Of a DNA stretch of 64,000 nucleotides, positions 30,903 through 39,556 are shown piece by piece (within the stretch, counting starts at the first letter, position 1; every line of letters starts with the position of its first letter). The stretch spans positions 1,114,498 through 1,178,497 of the forward strand of contig KN805370.1 in NCBI GenBank assembly GCA_000818945.1, in the 5' to 3' direction. Source of the stretch: Schizochytrium sp. CCTCC M209059 (taxonomy: Eukaryota; Sar; Bigyra; Thraustochytrida; Thraustochytriidae). The position numbers and the translations under genes are program-made. Below the pieces are notes generated by a model, which was given only the letters and a program-made list of their open reading frames with translations, searched no databases and was not told where the DNA came from.

Positions 30903-32732
30903 TCTCGCTGACACTCGCATTCTCACCGTGACGGTTGATGGTTGGCTTGGCCCCTTTTCCATTTTCTCCGTTCCCGCGATGAAAGGGTTTCGCTGCGATC
31001 AAACGTCGTGCATGACATCATCAATCGAACCTACGTGTCGCCGCAGGACCCTCCCTCCCTGTTCATCAATTATCGGTCGCCGCGCGACAGCCGCGACCTG
31101 TGTACGTATAGCTAGCTAGAAGTTGCAACCCAATCCGCGCGCAAAAAAAAAAGCACTTAACTATAACCTCTCGCTCCTTCGAGTTATTCTCTCCGCTGGT
31201 GCGGCTGCGATGCGCGGCGATGCGATGCGCAGGCGACGGTTGACTCGTGTCGCTGTCGCAGGTCGACGCTGGCCGCGCATTGCGCAAACATCCGCTGCGG
31301 GAAACCTCTCCGTCGGCACGGCCGAATCTTGCTTGCTTCGCCCCCGCCCCTCTGCGCCAAGCTCCCGTACCTCATCCTTCTGGGCGCGCCTCTGCGAAGG
31401 GGCGCGGTCAGCGCTGTGGCCAAGAGGGCCGCGAGGAGAGGTACACGCGAGTGATCCACTGGGACCCTCCGTGCCACGTTGGAGGACCAGCGGCGGGGCC
31501 CCTGCTCTCAAAGAAATTACAGTGGAGGAGGGTTAGTGGATCGTGGGAGCGGAACGCGCGATTATCTTTTAGAGTGCGCGCGCGGAGCCACCCATTTCTT
31601 CGATTTAACTATGTCCCACAGCTTGACGGGAATTGTGAAAGAAGGAGAAAAGAAAAAAGAAAAGAAAAGGAAGGAAAGAAAGAACTTTGAAAGAAAGAAA
31701 GGAAGAAAAAGAATAGCGATGATGCGAGAACGTGGAGGAGACGCGACAAGACGCAGCGCAAGACCGACGCCGCCGGCGAGGATGACGGCGAGGTCGAGCG
31801 TCGCGTCGCGATCGCATCTCCAGCGAAAAGAAGAACGACTTTCTAAGCAGTCCGTGGGGCCAGATATTCTTAGCCGAACGAAGGAGCGAAGGAAGGAAGC
31901 AAGGACCGAAAGAAGAATCGTCACATGAATGAACCTCTCGAAGGGCGCCCAAGATGCGAGAAAGATACGATCTTGGATTCCTTCCCTCCCTCCCTCCCTC
32001 CCTCCCTCCCTTCCCCGCGCATGCCGACGCCGCTCATCGTCGCGACGCCAGGCTGGCTGGCGCTCGCTGTCAGGCCGCGGCGCCGGTCAGCGTCAGGAGC
32101 GGACGCCGGTGGCCGCTGCGCTGGACCGGCGTCGCTGAGAATCCGAGTCAACGCATGGATAAGGAAAGAAGGATGAGTGGAGGAGGAGGAGGGGAAAGAG
32201 GAGGCCTCGCCTCGCCTCGCTAGAGTGCGATGCCTGCCACGCGAGGCGGATTCCGGCGCGACCCCTTCGCTGCGCGGCGGGTTTCCTCGTACATATACAT
32301 ACATACCGTCCGAGGGATGGGCAGCCAGCCAGCCAGCCAGCAGCCAGCCAGGCATTCCGAGAGGGAGGGAAGGAAAGAGGGCGCGCCTTCCCGAGCAGAC
32401 AGATCGCGCCGGAAGAAAGGGGGGCGCGCGGGGCCAGTGGAGACAGGAGGGAAGGAGATGTTTCGAGCCGCGCCGTCGTCCCTCTCGGACCACTGCGTCT
32501 GCACCACTGCACTCGCAGCACTGACACTGGGGTGACTGATGTCACTGCGTGTATAATGAGCAGTGAAGTACCTGTGCGCAGGACGCCAGTGGCGCGGGGG
32601 GGGGAAAGTAGACGCCGGAAGGGCCGGGGAAGGACTCGGAGGAGGCGGCGAGCGAGGCGGCAGCAGATCGGCAACGCAGGAGAAGGAGAGGAGAGCAAGA
32701 AGTAGCAGTAGCAGCAACTCGAAGCAAGCACG
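30903..32732. promoter_or_regulatory. GC-rich upstream region of the AHCY gene
   Basis: About 1.8 kb before the S-adenosylhomocysteine hydrolase start. It holds a purine tract (31635-31725), a CCCT repeat (31982-32010), a CAGC/CCAG repeat (32325-32352) and AHCY-proximal purine-rich leader sequence (32595-32730). No protein with recognisable motifs is seen on either strand. A 5' UTR intron cannot be excluded. Given the strong codon bias of the gene it probably acts as a strong promoter; that is inference. Confidence 0.45.
31982..32010. repeat. CCCT tetranucleotide microsatellite
   Basis: About seven CCCT units in a row, a pyrimidine run on the plus strand in the region upstream of AHCY. Confidence 0.9.
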
Positions 32733-34181
32733 ATGGCGGAGTACGCGAAGATGCCGTACAACATTGCGGACGACTCGCTCGCCGACTTTGGCCGCAAGGA
32801 GATCAACCTCGCCGAGGTGGAGATGCCCGGCCTCATGGCGTGCCGCGAGAAGTTCCAGGACAAGCCCCTCAAGGGCGCCCGCATCGCCGGCTCCCTGCAC
32901 ATGACCATCCAGACCGCCGTCCTCATCGAGACTCTCCACTCGCTCGGCGCGGACGTGCGCTGGTGCTCGTGCAACATCTTCTCGACCCAGGACCAGGCCG
33001 CCGCCGCGATCGCCGTGGCCGGTACCGCCGCCGTCTACGCCTGGAAGGGCGAGTCCCTCGAGGAGTACTGGGAGTGCTCGCTCGCGGCCCTCACCTGGCC
33101 CGAGGATGACGGCAAGGGCAACGGCCCCGACGTCATCGTCGATGACGGTGGTGACATCACCCTCCTCATCCACCAGGGTATTGAGGCCGAGAAGAAGTTC
33201 GCGGCCGACGGCACCCTCCCCGACCCGGAGAGCACCGACAACGCCGAGTTCAAGTGCGTCCTCAACATCCTCAAGCGCGAGCTCGAGCGCGATCCCCGCC
33301 GCTGGCACAAGATCATCGACCGCATCGTTGGTGTCTCCGAGGAGACCACCACCGGTGTCCACCGCCTGTACCAGATGGAGAAGGAGGGCAAGCTCCTCTT
33401 CCCCGCCATCAACGTCAACGACTCGGTCACCAAGTCCAAGTTCGACAACCTCTACGGCTGCCAGCACTCGCTCCCGGACGGTATCATGCGTGCCACCGAT
33501 GTCATGCTCTGCGGCAAGAAGGTCCTCATCTGCGGATACGGAGATGTCGGCAAGGGCTGCGCCAAGGCCATGAAGTCCAACTCCGCCATTGTCTACGTTT
33601 CCGAGATCGACCCCATCTGCGCCCTTCAGGCCTGCATGGAGGGTCTCCAGGTCGTCGACCCCGCTGACGTCATTGGTGATATTGATATCCTCGTCACCGC
33701 CACCGGCAACAAGGGCGTCTGCACCTACGAGATGATGTCCAAGATGAAGAACAACGCCATCGTGTGCAACATTGGCCACTTTGATAACGAGATCGAGTAC
33801 GGCACCCTCCAGGCCAAGTGCAAGCGCGAGAACATCAAGCCCCAGGTCGACCGCTTCATCTTTGACGACGACCATGCTGTCATCATCCTCGCCGAGGGCC
33901 GCCTCGTCAACCTTGGCTGCGCCACCGGCCACCCTTCCTTTGTGATGTCTAACTCCTTCTCCAACCAGACCCTCGCCCAGGTCGAGCTCTGGACCGAGCG
34001 CAACTCGGGCAAGTACAAGAAGTCCGTCTACGTGCTTCCCAAGAAGCTCGACGAGGAGGTCGCCCGCCTGCACCTTGCCAAGCTCGGCGCCAAGCTCGTT
34101 AAGCTCAGCCAGGAGCAGAAGGACTACCTCGGCATTGACCCGGACACCATGCCCTGCAAGCCCGAGACCTACCGTTACTAA
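32733..34181 (+). CDS. AHCY: S-adenosylhomocysteine hydrolase (adenosylhomocysteinase)
   Basis: A cytosolic NAD-dependent enzyme that splits S-adenosylhomocysteine into adenosine and homocysteine, relieving product inhibition of methyltransferases. Its 482 residues show the full family pattern. Substrate-binding segments include HMTIQTAVLIETL near 53, EVxLxxCNIFSTQD near 75 and DDGGDITLLIH near 133. The NAD-binding fingerprint CGYGDVGKGCAK lies near 266, and GHFDNEI and ATGHPSFVMSNSF follow. The C-terminus KPETYRY is the conserved Lys/Tyr tail that completes the partner's NAD site in the tetramer. The length and the extra segment around 145-185 match the long form common in plants and many bacteria. 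Codon use is strongly biased to C/G-ending codons, unlike neighbouring genes, which suggests high expression. The ATG follows a purine-rich leader. Confidence 0.97.
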   Translation: MAEYAKMPYNIADDSLADFGRKEINLAEVEMPGLMACREKFQDKPLKGARIAGSLHMTIQTAVLIETLHSLGADVRWCSCNIFSTQDQAAAAIAVAGTAAVYAWKGESLEEYWECSLAALTWPEDDGKGNGPDVIVDDGGDITLLIHQGIEAEKKFAADGTLPDPESTDNAEFKCVLNILKRELERDPRRWHKIIDRIVGVSEETTTGVHRLYQMEKEGKLLFPAINVNDSVTKSKFDNLYGCQHSLPDGIMRATDVMLCGKKVLICGYGDVGKGCAKAMKSNSAIVYVSEIDPICALQACMEGLQVVDPADVIGDIDILVTATGNKGVCTYEMMSKMKNNAIVCNIGHFDNEIEYGTLQAKCKRENIKPQVDRFIFDDDHAVIILAEGRLVNLGCATGHPSFVMSNSFSNQTLAQVELWTERNSGKYKKSVYVLPKKLDEEVARLHLAKLGAKLVKLSQEQKDYLGIDPDTMPCKPETYRY

Positions 34182-34280
34182 GCGGATGCCTGGGTCATCG
34201 CTCGCTCTGTGTCTCTTCATGTCATGCAATTTATCGCATTGCATGTCGTAGATGATTTCTCTTCATTCAATTTTCCAATT

Positions 34281-34311
<31 letters not shown>

Positions 34312-34581
34312 TTTATTTTCTTTTCGTCTTTTTGTTTCCCTTCTTGCTAATACGTTCACAGCTGTGAGCCCACAAGGATTTTTTTGGGGGGGGGTGGGGT
34401 TATCTGGTGATGCCACCAAACCTCGCGACACATGTTTTGTTTATAACAAAGCAAAAGTATGAAAACCCATCCGGACAAGCCTTTGGCGGCTAGCCTACAG
34501 CTGTGTCATGGTACATCTATGCCGCAAACCAAAGAACGCAAGTGCCGATCTTTTCTTCTCTTACCATTTCCTTTCACGAGG
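34182..34581. other. Convergent 3' spacer with CTG repeat
   Basis: The spacer between the convergent AHCY and EF-hand/ankyrin/FN3 genes. A CTG run of about nine units (34284-34311) lies about 100 bp past the AHCY stop, presumably in its 3' UTR. A poly-G run occurs near 34386-34396. No gene is seen. Confidence 0.6.
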
Positions 34582-36072
34582 CTAGCCTACACGTACAGCG
34601 ATGCTCGGAGGTCCTGGTTTCGACTTGCCCAAGAGATTGGCAGCCACAATGCGAAAAACATACGCGCCTGGTCTCATCTGCTCGATCACCTTGCGAGTCG
34701 TCTTGGCAGGCACCACGGCAACCACGTCCCACTCAACATCCTCGAGACGCAGCGCCACCGTCCCGGACTCCTTCCGCCCCGTTCGTGAGTTGAAAGACGA
34801 CGAAGAGTCTAGCGACGAGTACGTTGAAGTCCGGCGCAACGCAGACGTTGGCAAGACGGCACCCTCCAGACGGTACGCTGTAATCTTGCAACCATTGGAG
34901 GTCACTTTAGGCCAGGTGACCTGCACAGAACGCTTGCTCAAAGATTGAGCCTCTGGAGCCTGCGTCACGCTTGGCACACTCGCGCATAAGATAGGCTCGC
35001 TCCAGACGCTAAACGCCGATTGGCCGCTTAGATTGCAAGTGGCAACACGCGCCTGGACCGCGAAAGGCAAGTCTTGCAAATTTGTGATCACAAGTCGTCC
35101 CGGATTTGATCCTGGCGCTTGAATGCACCTCGAAAAAATTCCTGCTTCGGTCGACTTTGCCTCCGTTGATTCCTTTTCGACCTCTTTGCCCCCGTTTGGG
35201 TCGTAGTCTGCCGCCGCCTCATCGCCCTCGCCATCATCATCGTCTGCGCGCCGCAATTCGATAATGTGCTGCTGAAGCGGTAACGTCTTACCCAAGCTTA
35301 CTCGCGGCGGTGTCCATGACACCTCAAGGGTTCCAAACTTGCTGCACTGGACCCGAGGTGGATCGGATACCACGGCTGGCGGCTCCCGTTCGCAGCCTTG
35401 TAAGAGAAGGTCCCGGACCTTGTCCGTCCTCGCGACATCGAGCGCCGAAAAACCGTGGATGGGCTCTGTTTCGTTGACACGCGCGCCTCGCTGCAAGAGG
35501 TACTGCACAACGGCACAGTGGCCCTGTTGACTTGCCAGAAACAGCGCTGTGCACCCAGCCTCATTTCTCGTATCAAGCGGAGCGCGATATTCGCTCAGGA
35601 GCGCCTCCACGACGGCTAAATGTCCAGCATACGCTGCATAGTGCAGCGCCGTGTACCCAGCGCCAAATTCGCTCGTGTCAGTGAGCCGAACAACCTCCGG
35701 GTCCTCAGCGATGCATGCTCTAACGAGGTCGAGACGCCCCAGCCAGCAGGCTTTGAAAACGTCGACTTGCAGTGCACGACGACCTGCCGCCGCAATTGAA
35801 CAGAGCTTATCGCCAACAAGCTCGTCGATGCAGCCGCTCCACCAATTCATGAACTCGTCGAGCTCAATGGCGCCGGACGAGTCTCTGTCAAGTCGGCGCA
35901 TGACAATCTCCAGCTCAACAGGGTCCTGCGGCATGCCCAAGTCATCGCAAAGAGCGCCAAGCTCCTCAACCGAGATGCTGCCGGACCCGTCCACATCGTA
36001 ACGCTTGAAAGCCTCCGTTGCCGACTGGCGGTCTGTCTCCAGCAGCGTCTTCATCGCCGGCTCTGTTTCCAT
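34582..36072 (-). CDS. EF-hand, ankyrin and fibronectin III domain protein
   Basis: A 496-residue protein from the ATG at 36072. It begins with two canonical EF-hands (loops DVDGSGSISVEE near 25 and DRDSSGAIELDE near 62), so calcium binding is likely. Ankyrin repeats follow at about 105-215 (TALHYAAYAGH, TALFLASQQGH, SALDVAR). Two fibronectin type III domains cover about 230-350 and 365-495, with LEVSWTPP and VQVTWPK strands and a YVFRIVAANLLGKSKPG end. FN3 plus ankyrin recalls FANK1, but the order is reversed and EF-hands are added. It is probably a cytoplasmic adaptor that responds to calcium. An ATG at 36165 in frame would add 31 residues with no features. Confidence 0.8.
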   Translation of the reverse strand: METEPAMKTLLETDRQSATEAFKRYDVDGSGSISVEELGALCDDLGMPQDPVELEIVMRRLDRDSSGAIELDEFMNWWSGCIDELVGDKLCSIAAAGRRALQVDVFKACWLGRLDLVRACIAEDPEVVRLTDTSEFGAGYTALHYAAYAGHLAVVEALLSEYRAPLDTRNEAGCTALFLASQQGHCAVVQYLLQRGARVNETEPIHGFSALDVARTDKVRDLLLQGCEREPPAVVSDPPRVQCSKFGTLEVSWTPPRVSLGKTLPLQQHIIELRRADDDDGEGDEAAADYDPNGGKEVEKESTEAKSTEAGIFSRCIQAPGSNPGRLVITNLQDLPFAVQARVATCNLSGQSAFSVWSEPILCASVPSVTQAPEAQSLSKRSVQVTWPKVTSNGCKITAYRLEGAVLPTSALRRTSTYSSLDSSSSFNSRTGRKESGTVALRLEDVEWDVVAVVPAKTTRKVIEQMRPGAYVFRIVAANLLGKSKPGPPSIAVRVG

Positions 36073-36959
36073 GATTTGTGTCAAGCAAAAGGGCCGCAAA
36101 CGTCCTCGGCCCGCGTCGGCTCGCAGGTGCGCCTGCGAGCCCCTTAAACTCCAAGCACGCGACACCTGTGGCGCGAGCGCTTGTTTCTACTGTTTGCCCA
36201 TCCCATTTCGCGATCACCTTGGTATATATACTCTTGCTCTGTCTGTCTCCTTGTCTGTCCCAAATGCAAGTCAAAGCTCGTTCGCCCCAACTCATGTACT
36301 TTACCCGCACGATAAAGCAACTCCATGGTCAACGGACAAGTCTCGAGAATGGGGAATGTCTCTTGACACACGTTGGCCAAAACGCCTCTCCGCTTTCATT
36401 CTAGAGAATCCAATTCTTGCAAACATGTAGCAGCTACCCCTACCAATTGGATGGATGCTAGTAATCCATTTTTCCTTCTTTTTTTGTGGCCCCGAAGCGC
36501 GTCTTTTCTGAGGGGTGGAAAGCATTGGACTGTGCGGCCTTTTTCCGTTTCTCTCTGTACGTACGTACTCCTGGCCTGAACAGAGAGAGTGTTTCTGCTT
36601 CCATCAGCACAAGGCCCTGTTCTCCGCGGCGACGACCCCCCGCATGATTACACCTTGAGATTCCTCTCTTCTCTCCTTTGTCTCCCTCTGTTCGACCCCG
36701 TCGCCATTGGACAGCATGCTAGAAACAAGGGACGAAGAAGAAGAAGAAATGGAACGGGATCCTGAGTGCTGCTGGACAGACTGGACACGGGCGATGGTCA
36801 GTCAGCCTGCCTTGCTAGCTTGGCCAGCTCGTATCAGGTGAGCTAGCTCCAAGTGGCAAGTTCGGAACAGCAGTCACCCAAAGGTTGCAGCGACCACCCC
36901 ACCTCTCCGAGCTTGAGGCGCCAAGGCGGTCTTGAATTGTTCGTACGCTTGCGACCAAG
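36073..36959. promoter_or_regulatory. Divergent promoter region
   Basis: The spacer of about 0.9 kb between the EF-hand/ankyrin/FN3 gene (-) and the acyl-CoA synthetase gene (+). It includes a TATATATA stretch at about 36222-36230, roughly 150 bp upstream of the minus-strand start, and GTACGTAC at 36556-36566. A GAAGAA run lies at 36735-36749. No gene is supported. Confidence 0.45.
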
Positions 36960-39230
36960 ATGGGCGCAAGTGCATCTGTGCCGCAAAAACCACCCGACTT
37001 GGGGCCCGAGTACCATGTTCCATACAGTAAGGAAAACGCACCTCATTCGGTTACGCTCATTACCGACGAGAGACCAATCAAGTATGCGCGCAAGGGCATC
37101 GCCTCCGAGGCTGAAAGTCCTGCTCGAACAGTCATCGATATTATTCGCGGAGTCGAAAAGATGCAATGCTCTTGTGCCTCTGCCCTCCGTGTAGAAAGGC
37201 CCTGTCCTCCGCTGGACCCAGTTACGAAGAAAGCTCCGCCATCCATGGACCCAGCCAAGCTCACCACCTGGACCTATGCCGAATACTTTGCAGAGGCGAG
37301 GAATCTTGCGGCCGCTCTCGTGGGGCTCGGTGTCCAGGAGCGAGACACGGTCTGCATCTTTGGATTTAACGCCCCAGAATGGCACATGTCTGCACTTGCA
37401 GCTGTCATGGCTCACGGAAGCTTCTCGGGCATCTACCCCAGCGACACGCCGCAACAAATTCAATGGAAAGCTTTGTTGACCAATGCCTCGGTGGCCTTTG
37501 TGGACTCCAATTCTGGGGCCGATCGCTTCATCAAGATTGTCGATCAACTGCCGTATCTCAAGGCTGTCGTGCATTGGGGCGACGAATTTGACAAGACCAA
37601 GGGCCCCATTTCCCGCGCTGATGGCTCGCAGGTCCAATATCTTCATTGGAAAGACGCTCTTGAACGTGGAGTAGGACACGACGCCGAAGTAGAGTCTCGG
37701 ATGAATGCTGCCAAGCCTTCCGATTGTTGCAATCTCATCTTCACAAGCGGTACTACTGGCAAACCGAAGGCTGCCATGCTCAGTCATGACAACATTATTC
37801 ATTGTTGTCATATCGCCAGCGCATCCATCCGTGATTTTATCAACAGTCGGGATCGGCAGCAGCGCACACTTTCGTACCTGCCTCTCTCTCACATTGCAGG
37901 CACAGTCTTTGACATTTTCCTGCCAATTGTCTCCATGTTTGATTCCGGAGCCGGCTCGGAGACAGGCTGGGAGGTTACGATGGCACGTCCTTACGACCTC
38001 AAGGCCGGCTCGCTGAAGGACCGTCTTGTGTTGACTCGCCCCACCATCTTCCTCGGCGTCCCGCGTGTCTGGGAAAAAATCCATGAGCGCATGCTGATCA
38101 TTGGTTCAAAGGTCAAGGGCGCAAAACGAAAGATTGCCGATTGGGCCAAGTCAAAATCACTTCGCAACGCTGAAGACGCGCAAGTTGGTGGAAAGGGTAC
38201 AACGCCACTTGGATATGGACTTGCGTCTGGGCTCTTGGCCAAAATTAAAAAGGCTCTCGGCCTCGACTGCTGCCGTTTGGGTTTTTCGGGAGCAGCTCCA
38301 CTTAAGATGGCCACCCTGCGGTATTTTGCTTCCATTGACATTCAGATCAACGAGCTCTATGGCATGTCGGAGTGTACAGGCACGACGACCATGAGCACAC
38401 CGCTCACACACACGTGGGGAAGCGTAGGCTTTCCGCTGCCCGGCGTAGAAATCAAAATCTTCAAACCCTCCTCTGAAGCCGACTCCGCTTCCGATGCTGC
38501 AGATAAGGTCGAGTGTCCACGTGCGCAGGATCTTTTCCGCCCGCTGCCCGCTGAAGAGGGCGAAATTTGCTTTCGAGGCCGCCACATCATGTTGGGCTAT
38601 TTGGCTAACCCAAGCCTTGGCGAGGACCATGTGCTCGAAATGCGGCGCAAGAATAACGAGGCAATCGACAATGAGGGCTGGCTACACTCCGGCGACAAAG
38701 GATGCATTGATACCTCAGGCATGCTTCGCGTGACCGGCCGCTACAAGGAGCTGATCATTGGAGCCGGTGGCGAGAACATTGCCCCAGTACCCATCGAAGA
38801 CGCTATTCTCGAAGCCTGCCCGGCAATTTCCAACGTGATTATGATCGGTGACAAACGCAAATTCAACGTAGCCCTCGTCACATTAAAAACCGAGGGTGCA
38901 ACAGGAGACCTTCCTGGCAGCGACGACCTTGCTGGTCCCGCACTCGATCTTGTTGACGGTATCACGAAGGTCAGCGAGGCCATTGCGTCCGAGGCATTTG
39001 CTAAAAAGGTCACGGATGTTTTCGTGGCAGTCAACAAGAACGGCGAGGTTGTGCCCTCGAACGCGGCCAAAATCCAAAAATTTATGATCTTGCGTCAGGA
39101 CTTTTCCATTACCACCGGCGAGCTTACGGCAACGTTGAAGCTTAAACGTAATGTCGTAGAGGGCATGTACAAGGACCTCATTGACAGCATGTATGAGTCC
39201 GGCGAAACGTACGTGCAATGCCCACTGTAA
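36960..39230 (+). CDS. Long-chain acyl-CoA synthetase, bubblegum (ACSBG) type
   Basis: An adenylate-forming enzyme that activates long-chain fatty acids to acyl-CoA with ATP and CoA. Its 756 residues contain the AMP-binding signature (IFTSGTTGKPKAAMLSH near 260), LSYLPLSHIAG near 302 and the YGMSECTGTTTM motif near 465. Later come GWLHSGDKG near 575 and RYKELIIGAGGENIAPVPIE near 595, the last resembling the ACSBG form. The catalytic Lys of the C-terminal lobe is expected in the NAAKIQKFMIL region. The N-terminus MGASAS fits the N-myristoylation rule (Gly at 2, Ser at 6), so it may be membrane-attached by a lipid. No transmembrane segment is obvious. The start ATG was chosen because it creates this site and precedes conserved sequence. 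It is likely involved in lipid storage or very-long-chain fatty acid metabolism. Confidence 0.92.
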   Translation: MGASASVPQKPPDLGPEYHVPYSKENAPHSVTLITDERPIKYARKGIASEAESPARTVIDIIRGVEKMQCSCASALRVERPCPPLDPVTKKAPPSMDPAKLTTWTYAEYFAEARNLAAALVGLGVQERDTVCIFGFNAPEWHMSALAAVMAHGSFSGIYPSDTPQQIQWKALLTNASVAFVDSNSGADRFIKIVDQLPYLKAVVHWGDEFDKTKGPISRADGSQVQYLHWKDALERGVGHDAEVESRMNAAKPSDCCNLIFTSGTTGKPKAAMLSHDNIIHCCHIASASIRDFINSRDRQQRTLSYLPLSHIAGTVFDIFLPIVSMFDSGAGSETGWEVTMARPYDLKAGSLKDRLVLTRPTIFLGVPRVWEKIHERMLIIGSKVKGAKRKIADWAKSKSLRNAEDAQVGGKGTTPLGYGLASGLLAKIKKALGLDCCRLGFSGAAPLKMATLRYFASIDIQINELYGMSECTGTTTMSTPLTHTWGSVGFPLPGVEIKIFKPSSEADSASDAADKVECPRAQDLFRPLPAEEGEICFRGRHIMLGYLANPSLGEDHVLEMRRKNNEAIDNEGWLHSGDKGCIDTSGMLRVTGRYKELIIGAGGENIAPVPIEDAILEACPAISNVIMIGDKRKFNVALVTLKTEGATGDLPGSDDLAGPALDLVDGITKVSEAIASEAFAKKVTDVFVAVNKNGEVVPSNAAKIQKFMILRQDFSITTGELTATLKLKRNVVEGMYKDLIDSMYESGETYVQCPL

Positions 39231-39556
39231 TAAGAAGCGCTCTCATGTATTTCATACTTTTTATATTTTTTCTCTAAAAAAAGATGGATTGTAGAAGCCC
39301 ACGCAAACACCTCGTCCAGCAAGACAATGTCGTGTGCAACGTTCTGCATGCAAGCGAGTGTGCATCTCCGCTCGCTTGCCCTGCAGATTTGCATCGTCGC
39401 ACTCTGCTGCCCGCTGCTCAGCCCGGGAGTTTGTTTCCTCATGGGCCTGCCTAACTTGGATGTTATTCATTCATTACAAATCTCCAGAAACAGAAACGCG
39501 ACTTGAGCAAGAGCGTAGGTAGGCGGGTGGCCCAAAGGAGAAAAGGATTTGCCGCG
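39231..39556. other. Spacer between acyl-CoA synthetase and importin genes
   Basis: The 3' UTR of the synthetase and promoter of the importin gene, both on the plus strand. The first 60 bp are AT-rich (TTTATATTTTTT). No gene or repeat is seen. Confidence 0.5.

Noticed and set aside
32220..34244. A 674-codon minus-strand open frame across AHCY
   Set aside because: It is antisense to a clear enzyme gene. Strong C/G third-position bias on the plus strand removes stops on the minus strand. The translation is Leu/Val/Asp-rich repeats of the opposite-strand type.
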